The notes: generated by a model not told the origin, from the sequence alone. Shown: positions 42,468 to 51,771, counted from the first letter of the stretch. The stretch: 64,000 nucleotides of DNA from Chryseobacterium oranimense (GCF_900129755.1 NZ_FQWT01000001.1:1116001-1180000); one strand, 5' to 3'. Numbers and translations are program-made.

Positions 42468-43067
42468 ATGAAACACCCTTTTCTATGTGCTCTTATAATC
42501 TTGCCAATGCTGTCATGCAGCGGGAATGAAGACAGTATAGCTGAATCTCCCAATCCTGCAGTAAAGCAAGTATACCAGTTTCAGTACAAAGATTATAAGG
42601 TGCAGAATATTTCGTTGTACAAGGGTCCTTCAGGCCATAAAACCAATCCTGCGGAATCTTATCTGAATACTTATTGGAGCACTTACAAAGAGCCGACATG
42701 GAAAAGCATCGGCATGGATCTGAAAAATAATTCCCTGAAGCTTGTTTCGGGAACATCCGCAGAGATAAATTACCCTATGAAAATCGAAAAGGATTCGGTA
42801 TTCGTAAATGAAAACGATGGGAAGAGTTTTATTGGAATTTTTAACAAAACTGAAGCTTCATTTACCCTTAAAAGATCTTTAAGATACATCAAAAAGATGC
42901 CGAGAGAAAATGTAAATGCTTTGTTTATTTCTCAGAAAGTCACTTTCGGGGTTACCGGATATCAGGATATCTTCGGGAACAGTATTTTCGGTAGTCCCTC
43001 TGACATGAATGAGGCCGGAGATGATATCATTTGGAGTAATATAGATTATCATTACAGCTCTTTATAA
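42468..43067 (+). CDS. Lipoprotein co-regulated with the CDCL genes
   Basis: A 199-residue lipoprotein: signal MKHPFLCALIILPMLSC with Cys at residue 17, then SGNEDS, an acidic start that may favour surface export. The mature chain appears beta-rich, with YQFQYKDYKVQNISLY, GMDLKNNSLKLV and NIDYHYSSL at the end. I recognise no family. Its promoter nearly duplicates that of the CDCL pair starting 273 nt downstream, and its own terminator isolates it. That makes it a candidate immunity, receptor or helper protein for the pore formers, an inference from regulation and proximity. Confidence 0.75.
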   Translation: MKHPFLCALIILPMLSCSGNEDSIAESPNPAVKQVYQFQYKDYKVQNISLYKGPSGHKTNPAESYLNTYWSTYKEPTWKSIGMDLKNNSLKLVSGTSAEINYPMKIEKDSVFVNENDGKSFIGIFNKTEASFTLKRSLRYIKKMPRENVNALFISQKVTFGVTGYQDIFGNSIFGSPSDMNEAGDDIIWSNIDYHYSSL

Positions 43068-43132
43068 ATTTTGACGATGTGTTATCAGATTATAGAAATA
43101 TCCTTTCATACATTACTTGATCTGAAAACAGC

Positions 43133-43163
43133 CTCCCCCAACAACTTATTGGGGGAGTTTTTA
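43133..43163 (+). terminator. Strong terminator after the 199-residue lipoprotein gene
   Basis: CTCCCCCAA pairs perfectly with TTGGGGGAG across a 7-nt loop, followed by TTTTTATT. Confidence 0.92.
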
Positions 43164-43290
43164 TTGTTTTTTCATAAGTTTTAAACATGATTTTTATCAC
43201 TAACAAGAGAACTACATTAAATAAAATCAAGGCATTACATTAAATTAATCTTTTATTAATAGTGGTTTACAATTATTTAATCTATATATA

Positions 43291-43322
43291 TTTCACCAAT
43301 ACGTGTAAAAATAATACTTTTG
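43291..43322 (+). promoter_or_regulatory. Promoter of the CDCL operon
   Basis: TTTCAC, 6 nt, then GTGTAAAA (43291-43310), precedes a -7 box TACTTTTG at 43315-43322. The element matches the one at 42423 in sequence and spacing; only the 6-nt centre differs clearly. The CAC and GTG half-sites are inverted, suggesting a dimeric regulator. Confidence 0.75.
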
Positions 43323-43340
43323 GGTTCTCAAATTTAACTC

Positions 43341-44411
43341 ATGAAAAGAATCATTTTACCCATGGCATTACTGGTTGTAGCCAGTATCACTTCTGTATCT
43401 TGTCGTCAGGATATCAATGAAGAATCACCAACCGTTTTAGATGGCGCAAAGGCCTCGAAAGGACTTAATCCTGTAGTTACTTTACCATCCAAGTATTTAA
43501 ATTACGATGAAGTTTCCGTAGGAGGACAGCCAATTACTTCCAAAACAACCACCGTTACGCTAAACAGTGATCAGATGGTAGTAACTGCTCCCAACAAAAC
43601 GTTTATCGGAGGGGTTTACAACTCAACTACTCTTGATAATCTTTCGTACACTCCCATTTCCTATCCTGTAAAGCCGATTACGGTTTCTTACTCGTTCCCG
43701 TCCGATTTTATTGTGGACACCATTGAAAAACCTTCGCTCTCCAGCATGAGATCTTCCATATTCAAAGCGATGCAGAGTGCTAATTTCAGCGGACAGCAAT
43801 CCCTTGCCTTTGATTATAACATCAAACAGTTCTCTTATTACAGCGAACTTAAAATTGCATTTGGAGCTAACGTTAATATTGGAAGCATTTTCAGTATTGA
43901 TGTAAGCGGAAGCAACAATAAGGTGAAAAAAAATACCGGCATCTTTGCTAAATTCACTCAGAAGAATTTTACCATCGATATGGATATTCCGGATAACGGA
44001 AATATTTTCAAAAATGAATCTGACCTGAATCTGGCAGCCTCTAAAAATCCGGTTTATATCAATTCCATCACTTATGGAAGACTGGGAATTATCTCCCTGG
44101 AATCTGATTATTCTTATAACGAAACAGCGTTTGCCTTAAAGGCAGCATTAAATGCCAAAATGGTAAACGGCTCTATCAGCATTGATGTTCAGAGTAAGAA
44201 AATCCTTGAAGAATCTGATCTGAAAGTATACATTCTGGGAGGGATAGGTTCTGATGCCGTTCAAGTGGTTCAGGGTTATACAGGTTTCATTAATTTTATC
44301 GTGAACGGAGGCCAGTTTACAGCTAACGCTCCGGGAGTTCCGATTAACTTTACAGCAGCCCATGCAGAAGACAATTCTGTATACTACACAACATTTACTG
44401 TAGAAAAATAA
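43341..44411 (+). CDS. CDC-like pore-forming lipoprotein, short form
   Basis: A 356-residue lipoprotein (lipid Cys 21, TSVSCRQD) related to cholesterol-dependent cytolysins. The conserved core is seen in FSYYSELKIAFGANVN, then FTQKNFTIDMDIPDNG, VYINSITYGRLGIISLES, YILGGIGSDAVQVVQGY and GVPINFTAAHAEDNS. These match, in order, the CDC segments around the SESQLIAKFG, NVNVNEP, SVAYGR, YGGSAKDEVQ and GVPIAYT regions. It ends where CDC domain 4 would begin, so the undecapeptide and cholesterol-binding domain are absent. CDCL short/long pairs in Bacteroidota can form two-component pores. It is 2 nt upstream of the long form. Confidence 0.88.
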   Translation: MKRIILPMALLVVASITSVSCRQDINEESPTVLDGAKASKGLNPVVTLPSKYLNYDEVSVGGQPITSKTTTVTLNSDQMVVTAPNKTFIGGVYNSTTLDNLSYTPISYPVKPITVSYSFPSDFIVDTIEKPSLSSMRSSIFKAMQSANFSGQQSLAFDYNIKQFSYYSELKIAFGANVNIGSIFSIDVSGSNNKVKKNTGIFAKFTQKNFTIDMDIPDNGNIFKNESDLNLAASKNPVYINSITYGRLGIISLESDYSYNETAFALKAALNAKMVNGSISIDVQSKKILEESDLKVYILGGIGSDAVQVVQGYTGFINFIVNGGQFTANAPGVPINFTAAHAEDNSVYYTTFTVEK

Positions 44412-44413
44412 TC

Positions 44414-45880
44414 ATGAAAAAACTGATGTATGTAATGGCAGCCATTTCTATGGCTGCTTTATCAAGTTGTGCCACAGAACTGGACAGAACCGAAGCCCAG
44501 GAAATGACCCGCGCTCCTCAGATTGTGAATATCACTTCATTTGGGACATATCCGTCGGCATTATCCGGAAAAATAAGAAGTATGTCTGCCAAAGGAGGCA
44601 ATCTGGAAGAGTTCACGGAAACCAAAGAATTCGAATCTTCAGAATCTATCGTCCTTCCTCATCTTCAGATGTACATTTTCCCAGGTTCCCTGTTGAAAGG
44701 AAATTCTATACAGGATATGAATTTCAAGCCGATTACCGCTTCCGTAAAGCCTGTGACCGTTTCAATGTCTATCCCGGCTTTGAATAAAAAAACGGCTTTC
44801 ACGATTGACCAGCCTTCTTTATCCAAAACCAGGCAGCTGGTCCAGGATTATATCCAGTCGGCCGACTTTACACAAAACGGAACACTGAGCTACAGTGTTG
44901 AGCAGTTTACGTCATACGATGAATTGAAAGTAGCTTTCGGGTCTAATGTGAACACAAGATCCCTGTTTGGAAAAAACTCTTCATCCACGAATATTGAGGA
45001 AGGAATGATTGCCAAAAGAACAGGATTCTATGTAAAGTTTTACCAGACTTCTTTCACCCTGGATATGGATATTCCTGCCGGCTCGCTGGTTAATGATACC
45101 AATCTGGATACAGGCGGTGTAGAGCCGGTGTATGTGAATTCTATATCTTACGGAAGAATGGGGGTATTAACAATTGAGACGAACGAACTGACAGAAACAG
45201 CCAGAACAACAATTAATGAATCTTTCAGCAAACTATTTGTAAAAGGAGAAAGCTATCTGACAGAAGATGAAAAAAATTTCCTGAACGGAGCAGATTTCAA
45301 TCTTTATTTAATAGGCGGAAGCGGGGTAACGGCAGCTCAATCTTTCAAAGGATATGAAGCTTTTGTGAATCACATTTCAAAAGGAACTTTTTCCAAGAGC
45401 CAGCCGGGCGTTCCTATTTTCTGCTCCTATTCTTACCTGAAAGATAATTCGCCGGTGAAAACTACCTTTAAATTTGATATTAAAAATCCACCGGTATACG
45501 TAAAACTCGTGAAAGAAAATATTACCAGTGGCCGTAACAGGAATGTGGATTTAAAGCTGTATTTCTATTCTAGCAAAAGCCAGACTAATACAATCGCCCA
45601 CCCTGCCATTCGTTTTGTAATCAACAAAATATCTAAAAAGGGAGTGAAAAACAGCGGAATGTACGGACCATGGACATATACTACCACCAATGAACCTATT
45701 GTTCTTCAAAATGCAGGAATGAACATTAATATGAGCCTTCCCAACCAGGTACTGTCCCGAGAGAGCGGACCATGCGTGCCAAGGGGAAGATTCGGGTGTG
45801 AAGTGGTTCCTACCTACACAGAAGAGGTGGAATACAGCATAGCACCTAGTGAAAAGTACAATTATATTGTTATTGACTAA
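44414..45880 (+). CDS. CDC-like pore-forming lipoprotein, long form
   Basis: A 488-residue lipoprotein (lipid Cys 19, ALSSCATE). Its first 350 or so residues repeat the CDCL core: FTSYDELKVAFGSNVNTRS, FYQTSFTLDMDIPAGS, PVYVNSISYGRMGVLTIET, YLIGGSGVTAAQSFKGYEA and GVPIFCSYSYLKDNS. It adds a C-terminal domain of about 130 residues (PPVYVKLVKENITSGRNRN onward) in the domain 4 position, with no CDC undecapeptide. A second cysteine pair occurs at the end (SGPCVPRGRFGCEVV). It begins 2 nt after the short form and is very likely co-expressed and a partner in one pore. A terminator follows. Confidence 0.88.
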   Translation: MKKLMYVMAAISMAALSSCATELDRTEAQEMTRAPQIVNITSFGTYPSALSGKIRSMSAKGGNLEEFTETKEFESSESIVLPHLQMYIFPGSLLKGNSIQDMNFKPITASVKPVTVSMSIPALNKKTAFTIDQPSLSKTRQLVQDYIQSADFTQNGTLSYSVEQFTSYDELKVAFGSNVNTRSLFGKNSSSTNIEEGMIAKRTGFYVKFYQTSFTLDMDIPAGSLVNDTNLDTGGVEPVYVNSISYGRMGVLTIETNELTETARTTINESFSKLFVKGESYLTEDEKNFLNGADFNLYLIGGSGVTAAQSFKGYEAFVNHISKGTFSKSQPGVPIFCSYSYLKDNSPVKTTFKFDIKNPPVYVKLVKENITSGRNRNVDLKLYFYSSKSQTNTIAHPAIRFVINKISKKGVKNSGMYGPWTYTTTNEPIVLQNAGMNINMSLPNQVLSRESGPCVPRGRFGCEVVPTYTEEVEYSIAPSEKYNYIVID

Positions 45881-45939
45881 AAAGCAACTTTACAGATGCA
45901 TGATCAGATTATAAAATATTTTTTGGTTTAATCTGAACA

Positions 45940-45972
45940 AAACTTCCCCGGATCAAAGATCCGGGGAAGTTT
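45940..45972. terminator. Bidirectional terminator after the CDCL operon
   Basis: AAACTTCCCCGGATC (45940-45954) pairs perfectly with 45958-45972 around an AAA loop. A and T flanks suit both the plus-strand CDCL transcript and the converging minus-strand DUF3892 gene. Confidence 0.92.
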
Positions 45973-46015
45973 GCATGCTTAATAACATTCAATTAATTAG
46001 AATTTTAGCAAAAAA

Positions 46016-46330
46016 TTAAGGAGCTATCCAATAATAATCAATTAAATGTTTAAGATTATTCATCTCTTTATTATCTGGGCTTGTTTTTAAATATTTGCCA
46101 TCCGAATCGTTAGCTACTACTACATTCTGACCACTATTCCATTTAGAATCCTTATAATTCCAGATCCAGGTTATAGCTGTGTTCCCTGAAGTTTCTAATA
46201 GTTTAATTGCTTCGCTTTTAGATTTTTTAACTGCCCTAAAATTACCTTCTTCATTCATCTCATGAAATGCATAATGAGTGATTACATCATCACCATTTTT
46301 CCAAACGCCTGAAATTGCATATTTTGCCAT
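46016..46330 (-). CDS. DUF3892 family small protein
   Basis: A 104-residue protein whose start, MAKYAISGVWKNGDDVITHYAFHEM, is typical of DUF3892. Other conserved segments are SKSEAIKLLETSGNTAITWIWNYKD and SGQNVVVANDSDGKYLKTSPD. It is cytoplasmic, with no known biochemical role. It converges on the CDCL operon at a strong terminator and has a 273-nt AT-rich upstream gap with no gene. Association with the toxin genes is not supported. Confidence 0.8.
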   Translation of the reverse strand: MAKYAISGVWKNGDDVITHYAFHEMNEEGNFRAVKKSKSEAIKLLETSGNTAITWIWNYKDSKWNSGQNVVVANDSDGKYLKTSPDNKEMNNLKHLIDYYWIAP

Positions 46331-46539
46331 AATTATAAAATTTAAATTATTTTAAGCAATTTATAACCTCATTTTAAATACTCATTACGGAAATCCTCAA
46401 TTTTATCAGATAATTCTTCAAGCTGTTACATCAATTGATATTGGCTGTTGAAGTGAAATAATTGGCCTTTTATCTATCAGTTTCTGGTTTGAAAACGTCA
46501 TAATAACCATACATCCAAAGTACAAGCACAACAATAAAA

Positions 46540-46570
46540 AACCGCAATAAACATGGGGTTTACTGCGGTT
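46540..46570 (-). terminator. dnaK terminator
   Basis: On the minus strand the arms AACCGCAGTAAACC and GTTTATTGCGGTT pair with one mismatch around CAT, followed by TTTTTATTG. It lies 34 nt past the dnaK stop. Confidence 0.85.
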
Positions 46571-46603
46571 GTATAATAAAGTGTAAGGTTTACTTACGGC
46601 TTC

Positions 46604-48502
46604 TTATTTTACTTCTTCAAAGTCTGCATCCTGTACATCATCTGCACCTCCTGCATTACCTCCAGGATTCTGAGCTCCTGCATCAGCACCTTGAGCCTGT
46701 TGCCCTGCTGCATACAATTCTTCTGAAGCTGCCATCCAGGCTGCATCTAAAGCTTCTGTTTTAGCTTTTACATCGTCAGCATTTTTAGCTTCGAAAGCGG
46801 TTTTCAATTCTCCGTGAGCTGCTTCAATAGCTGATTTTTTGTCAGCAGAAAGCTTTTCTCCGAATTCTTTTAACTGCTTTTCAGTCTGGAAAATCAATCC
46901 GTCTGCTTTGTTGAAGATTTCAACTTCTTCTTTTTTCTTAGCATCGGCTGCAGAGTTTTCCTGAGCTTCTTTCTTCATTCTTTCGATTTCTTCGTCAGAA
47001 AGACCTGAAGAAGCCTGGATCTTGATTGTCTGTTCTTTACCAGTTCCTTTATCTTTAGCAGATACGCTTAGAATACCGTTAGCATCAATATCGAAAGTTA
47101 CTTCAATCTGAGGAACTCCTCTTGGTGCCGGTGGAATATCTGTAAGGTCGAATCTACCGATTTCCTTGTTATCGTTGAACATTGGTCTTTCACCCTGTCC
47201 TACTCTGATGCTTACGGCCGGCTGGTTGTCAGAAGCTGTAGAGAATACTTCAGATTTTTTAGTTGGGATCGTAGTGTTCGCTTCAATTAATTTAGTGAAT
47301 ACAGAACCCATAGTTTCGATACCTAAAGAAAGTGGTGTAACGTCAAGAAGCAATACATCTTTTACATCACCTGTCAATACACCTCCCTGGATTGCTGCAC
47401 CAATTGCTACAACCTCATCCGGGTTAACTCCTTTTGAAGGCTTTTTACCGAAGAATTTTTCTACTTCTTCCTGGATGATCGGGATTCTTGTAGAACCTCC
47501 TACCAAGATTACTTCGTCAATATCAGAAGTTGATAAACCTGCATCTTTCAATGCCTTAGCAACCGGCTCCATAGATCTTCTTACAAGATCTGCGGATAAC
47601 TGCTCGAATTTAGCTTTAGTTAAAGTCTTCACTAAGTGTTTAGGACCTGTAGCCGTAGCTGTAATATATGGAAGGTTGATTTCAGTCTGAGGAGAAGAAG
47701 ATAACTCGATTTTTGCTTTTTCAGCAGCTTCTTTCAATCTTTGTAATGCAATTGCATCAGATTTTAAGTCAACACCTTCTTCAGCTTTGAATTCATCTGC
47801 CATCCAGTTGATGATCACATCATCAAAGTCATCACCTCCTAAGTGCGTATCTCCGTTTGTAGACAATACTTCAAATACACCGTCTCCCAAATCAAGGATA
47901 GAGATATCGAAAGTACCTCCACCAAGGTCATATACAGCAATCTTCTGATCTTTGTGGTTTTTATCCAAACCGTAAGCTAAAGCTGCAGCCGTAGGCTCGT
48001 TGATGATTCTTTCTACTTTAAGACCTGCAATTTCACCAGCTTCTTTAGTAGCCTGTCTCTGTGCATCGTTGAAGTAAGCCGGAACAGTAATTACCGCTCT
48101 TGTTACTTCCTGTCCAAGATAATCTTCAGCAGTTTTCTTCATTTTCTGAAGCGTCATAGCTGAAATTTCCTGTGGTGTATATTCTCTGTCGTCAATTTTA
48201 ACTTTTACAGTATCATTTGGTCCTGCTACAACTTCATAAGGTACTCTTGAAATTTCTTTAGCATCTTCCTTAAAATGAGTACCGATAAATCTTTTGATAG
48301 AGTATACAGTTTTCTTTGGATTCGTTACAGCCTGTCTTTTTGCAGGATCCCCTACTTTTCTTTCACCATCCTCTGTGAATGCCACGATAGACGGAGTCGT
48401 TCTTTTACCTTCTGCGTTAGGGATAACAACAGGGTCTTTCCCCTCCATTACAGCAACACAAGAGTTGGTTGTTCCTAGGTCAATTCCAATTATTTTACTC
48501 AT
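46604..48502 (-). CDS. dnaK: Chaperone DnaK (Hsp70)
   Basis: A 632-residue Hsp70. The first phosphate loop is [14 protein letters not shown] (4-17), the second is [14 protein letters not shown] (about 190-203) and the third is [12 protein letters not shown]. The linker and substrate domain begin at [15 protein letters not shown], and the lid is helical and ends in a Gly/Ala-rich tail with [17 protein letters not shown]. It binds and releases unfolded chains with ATP, working with DnaJ and GrpE, which are not encoded here. A TGACA-AAA-TGACA direct repeat at 48581 may be part of its heat-shock control region. Confidence 0.98.
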   Translation of the reverse strand: MSKIIGIDLGTTNSCVAVMEGKDPVVIPNAEGKRTTPSIVAFTEDGERKVGDPAKRQAVTNPKKTVYSIKRFIGTHFKEDAKEISRVPYEVVAGPNDTVKVKIDDREYTPQEISAMTLQKMKKTAEDYLGQEVTRAVITVPAYFNDAQRQATKEAGEIAGLKVERIINEPTAAALAYGLDKNHKDQKIAVYDLGGGTFDISILDLGDGVFEVLSTNGDTHLGGDDFDDVIINWMADEFKAEEGVDLKSDAIALQRLKEAAEKAKIELSSSPQTEINLPYITATATGPKHLVKTLTKAKFEQLSADLVRRSMEPVAKALKDAGLSTSDIDEVILVGGSTRIPIIQEEVEKFFGKKPSKGVNPDEVVAIGAAIQGGVLTGDVKDVLLLDVTPLSLGIETMGSVFTKLIEANTTIPTKKSEVFSTASDNQPAVSIRVGQGERPMFNDNKEIGRFDLTDIPPAPRGVPQIEVTFDIDANGILSVSAKDKGTGKEQTIKIQASSGLSDEEIERMKKEAQENSAADAKKKEEVEIFNKADGLIFQTEKQLKEFGEKLSADKKSAIEAAHGELKTAFEAKNADDVKAKTEALDAAWMAASEELYAAGQQAQGADAGAQNPGGNAGGADDVQDADFEEVK

Positions 48503-48580
48503 AATATTTATATTTTTTCTAATTTTTATATTTTAATTTACACTCTCAATTTCTCAATATCTGTACCATCTCCTATTTTG

Positions 48581-48593
48581 TGACAAAATGACA
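48581..48593. promoter_or_regulatory. Direct repeat TGACA-AAA-TGACA upstream of dnaK
   Basis: Two TGACA units 3 nt apart lie 79-91 nt upstream of the dnaK start. On the dnaK strand they read TGTCA-TTT-TGTCA. No CIRCE-like long inverted repeat or TAnnTTTG box is seen before dnaK, so this is the best candidate for a stress-control site. Unproven. Confidence 0.4.
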
Positions 48594-48731
48594 GAGTCAA
48601 GAATAATCAGAGGAAATAAGACTTGCCAGATTATGTTAAATTGCAGTATTCAGGACAGTTTGAACATGAGGAATTTTAAAAAATTAATTAAAGTTTAACC
48701 TTGGAAATGTGAATTAAACTTCACGAATTGC

Positions 48732-48739
48732 TATTTTTG
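48732..48739 (+). promoter_or_regulatory. Putative -7 box for the ppk1-ppx operon
   Basis: TATTTTTG matches TAnnTTTG and lies 21 nt before the ppk1 start. A TTG at 48701 is too far away to be a normal -33 box. Confidence 0.5.
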
Positions 48740-48759
48740 ATAAAATATACACATTTAAA

Positions 48760-50832
48760 ATGTCAGTACACTTCAATCCGCGAGATATTACATGGCTTGC
48801 TTTCAATGAAAGGGTTTTACAGGAAGCTATGGATGAAAATGTCCCTTTACACTTAAGAATACGTTTCCTGGGAATCTTTTCCAACAATTTAGATGAATTT
48901 TTCAGGGTACGGGTAGCCGGATTAAAGCGTGCAATGGATTTTAAAGAAAAAGTAATTGCGGAATCTTTCTACCAGCCGCCTTCCAAAATTCTTCAGCGGA
49001 TCAATGAAATTGTGATCAGGCAACAGCAGAATTTTGATAAGACATGGAAGCACATTCAGGCTGAAATGGCCGATCTCAAAGTATCGATTAAGACCTCTAA
49101 GAACCTGACAGCCAAACAAAAGGAATTTGTAAGGCAATATTTTGATGAAGTGGTGGAATCCAATGTTATCCCCATCCTGCTTCATGAAAACACGCCAATG
49201 CCGTATATGAGGGATAAAAGTCTTTATCTTGGGGTGGCTATGAGGAAAAAAGACTGGCAGTATTCCAGTAATTATGCGATTATTGAAATTCCGTCACGTT
49301 TTGTAGGAAGATTTGTCCTGTTACCTACGGAAGATCCTGAAGAGAAGAATGTCATGCTGCTTGAAGATGTCATCACCTTTAACCTTCCCCATATATTTTC
49401 TTATTTCGGCTATGATGAATTTTCTGCGAATTCTTTTAAGGTGACAAAAGATGCAGAGCTGGAACTTGATAATGACATCCGTACCAATTTTGCTGAAAAA
49501 ATAGAAAAAGGGCTCAAGAACAGAAGAAAAGGGAAGCCTACCCGTTTTGCTTTTGATAAAGATATGGATAAGGCCCTGCTGGAACTTCTGATCAGGAAAT
49601 TGAACTTAACAAAAAAAGACAGCATTATTCCAGGGGGAAAAATTCATAATTTCAAACACTTCATGGATTTCCCGGATGTTTTTGAAGCCTACGAAAGACC
49701 TGTGGAAAGAACTTCTTTCACCCATCAGGCTTTTGAAAACGGTGAAAGGGTAACTGATGTTATCTTAAAGGAAGATGTTCTTCTTACTTTCCCTTACCAC
49801 AAGTATAACCCGGTTATTGACCTTCTGCGTGAAGCAGCAATGGATCCTGATGTAAAATCCATACAGATCACCGCCTACCGTCTTGCCAGCAGCTCAAAGA
49901 TCAGTAATGCCCTGATTTATGCGGCGAGAAACGGTAAAGAAGTGACGGTAATGCTGGAGCTTCAGGCCAGATTCGATGAAGAATCCAACCTGCAGTGGAA
50001 AGAAATGTTTGAACCTGAGGGAATCACAGTCCTTATAGGCCTTCCCAATAAAAAGGTACATGCCAAGCTATGTGTGATCAAGAAAAGATCACATAATAAA
50101 ACCATTCAGTATGGTTTTGTAAGTACCGGAAATTTTAACGAAAAAACAGCAAAGATCTATGGAGATCATTTGCTGATGACCGCAGACCGTGGCATTATGG
50201 CAGATATTAATAAAGTATTTAATGTCCTTAAAAAGCCGAAAGATGATTTCCTTCCGGTCCTGAAAACCTGCAAAAATCTAATGATCTGCCCGCAGTTTAT
50301 GCGTGAAAAAATCGTACATCATATTGACAGGGAAATTGAAGAAGCGAAAGCAGGAAGAAAGGCTGAAATTATTGTTAAAGTTAATTCCATGAGCGACAGG
50401 GCTCTTATCGAAAAACTCTATGAAGCTGCCAAAGCCGGAGTGGTTACAAAAGCCATCGTAAGAGGGATCTACTGTGCTGTGAATCAAAAAGAATTCAAGG
50501 AAAAAATAAAAGCGATAAGCATTGTTGATGAATACCTGGAACATGCAAGGGTAATGTATTTCTACAATAAAGGAGCAGAAGACCTATATATTTCCTCCGC
50601 AGACTGGATGACGCGTAACCTGGACTACAGAATTGAAGCTGCGGCAAAGATTACGGATAAGGAACTTAAGAAGGAATTGAAAGATATTCTCGACATTCAG
50701 TTGAGAGATAACGTAAAAGCTCGTATTTTAGACAAAAAATTGAGCAACGAGTATGTAAGGAATGATAAAAAGGAATGCCGTTCTCAAATAGAAACCTACA
50801 AGTATTTAAAAGCTAAAACAAGCAAAAAATGA
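48760..50832 (+). CDS. ppk1: Polyphosphate kinase 1
   Basis: A 690-residue PPK1. The N-terminal region starts FNPRDITWLAFNERVL and GIFSNNLDEFFRVRVAGL. The two catalytic C-domains contain ITAYRLASSSKISNAL, and the phospho-histidine is H434 in NKKVHAKLCVI, one residue from the E. coli H435 position. GFVSTGNFNEKTAKIYGDH and the final SSADWMTRNLDYR are also conserved. It polymerises ATP gamma-phosphate into polyphosphate. It overlaps the exopolyphosphatase gene by 4 nt (ATGA), so synthesis and breakdown of polyphosphate are translationally coupled. Confidence 0.96.
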   Translation: MSVHFNPRDITWLAFNERVLQEAMDENVPLHLRIRFLGIFSNNLDEFFRVRVAGLKRAMDFKEKVIAESFYQPPSKILQRINEIVIRQQQNFDKTWKHIQAEMADLKVSIKTSKNLTAKQKEFVRQYFDEVVESNVIPILLHENTPMPYMRDKSLYLGVAMRKKDWQYSSNYAIIEIPSRFVGRFVLLPTEDPEEKNVMLLEDVITFNLPHIFSYFGYDEFSANSFKVTKDAELELDNDIRTNFAEKIEKGLKNRRKGKPTRFAFDKDMDKALLELLIRKLNLTKKDSIIPGGKIHNFKHFMDFPDVFEAYERPVERTSFTHQAFENGERVTDVILKEDVLLTFPYHKYNPVIDLLREAAMDPDVKSIQITAYRLASSSKISNALIYAARNGKEVTVMLELQARFDEESNLQWKEMFEPEGITVLIGLPNKKVHAKLCVIKKRSHNKTIQYGFVSTGNFNEKTAKIYGDHLLMTADRGIMADINKVFNVLKKPKDDFLPVLKTCKNLMICPQFMREKIVHHIDREIEEAKAGRKAEIIVKVNSMSDRALIEKLYEAAKAGVVTKAIVRGIYCAVNQKEFKEKIKAISIVDEYLEHARVMYFYNKGAEDLYISSADWMTRNLDYRIEAAAKITDKELKKELKDILDIQLRDNVKARILDKKLSNEYVRNDKKECRSQIETYKYLKAKTSKK

Positions 50833-51713
50833 AGATCGCAGCGATAGATATAGGAAGCAACGCCGCCAGACTTCTGATCAATGAAGTAAAGATCAGCAAC
50901 AGAAAACCTGAATTTATAAAACTTAATCTTTTAAGAATTCCTTTGAGGCTGGGGATGGATGTATTCACCATGGGAATGATCGGGGAAGAAAGAGAAAAAA
51001 TGGTCATTGACTCTATGAGGATTTTCAGCGATCTTATGAAGATCTATAAAGTAGAGCATTACCGTGCCTGTGCCACCAGTGCGATGCGTGATGCCTCCAA
51101 CGGAAACGAAATCATCAGGCAGGTTCAGGAAACTTCGGGAATCAATATAGAAATTATTTCCGGAGACGAAGAAGCCACTCTTATTTATGAAAACCATGTT
51201 GCAGAAGGACTCGACAAAGAGTTTGCCTATCTGTACATTGATGTGGGAGGAGGTTCCACAGAGCTTACTTTTTACGAAAACGGAAAAATGGTTTATGAAA
51301 AATCCTTCAATATCGGAACAATCAGACTTCTAAATAATCTGGTATCTGCAGATAACTGGCAGGAAATGAAGGAAGAAATTAAAAAAAATATCGTCAGTAA
51401 AAAACCTATTGTGGCTATTGGCTCCGGAGGAAATATCAATAAAGTTTTCTCAATGAGCAAAACAAAAGACGGAAAACCTATGACACTTTCCCATCTTAAA
51501 AAGGTATATAAAGAATTTAACGAACTTTCTGTAGAGGAAAGAATGAGCAAACATAACCTCAGGGAAGACCGGGCGGATGTTCTGGTACATGCTTTGAGAA
51601 TCTTTAACAATGTCATGTCCTGGTCAGATATCAACAGGATATTTGTTCCTAAAATTTCCGTGGCTGACGGATTGATCCATAATATTTACAGTCAGCTGCA
51701 TGAAAAAAAGTAA
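50829..51713 (+). CDS. ppx: Exopolyphosphatase, Ppx/GppA family
   Basis: A 294-residue Ppx/GppA phosphatase with the sugar kinase/actin fold. AIDIGSNAARLLI (4-16) is the first phosphate loop, and YIDVGGGSTELTFYENGK (about 137-154) the second, with ATSAMRDASN and an invariant Glu in SGDEEATLIYE. The C-terminal region ends IFVPKISVADGLIHNIY. The short form lacks the long C-terminal HD extension of E. coli PPX. It removes terminal phosphates from polyphosphate or pppGpp; the overlap with ppk1 favours polyphosphate. A terminator follows 20 nt after the stop. Confidence 0.93.
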   Translation: MKIAAIDIGSNAARLLINEVKISNRKPEFIKLNLLRIPLRLGMDVFTMGMIGEEREKMVIDSMRIFSDLMKIYKVEHYRACATSAMRDASNGNEIIRQVQETSGINIEIISGDEEATLIYENHVAEGLDKEFAYLYIDVGGGSTELTFYENGKMVYEKSFNIGTIRLLNNLVSADNWQEMKEEIKKNIVSKKPIVAIGSGGNINKVFSMSKTKDGKPMTLSHLKKVYKEFNELSVEERMSKHNLREDRADVLVHALRIFNNVMSWSDINRIFVPKISVADGLIHNIYSQLHEKK

Positions 51714-51732
51714 ATTTCTCACACTATATTAG

Positions 51733-51763
51733 AAACCGGCCAGAATCTGGCCGGTTTTTATTT
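51733..51763 (+). terminator. Terminator of the ppk1-ppx operon
   Basis: AAACCGGCCAG pairs perfectly with CTGGCCGGTTT around an AAT loop, followed by TTATTTTAT. Confidence 0.92.
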
Positions 51764-51771
51764 TATATAAC

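Noticed and set aside
46016..46330. DUF3892 gene as a CDCL immunity gene
   Set aside because: It converges on the operon, is cytoplasmic, has a different promoter region and belongs to a family common away from CDCLs.
47166..47690. 174-codon open frame opposite dnaK
   Set aside because: It is the antisense shadow of a highly conserved gene and has no RBS, motif or independent support.
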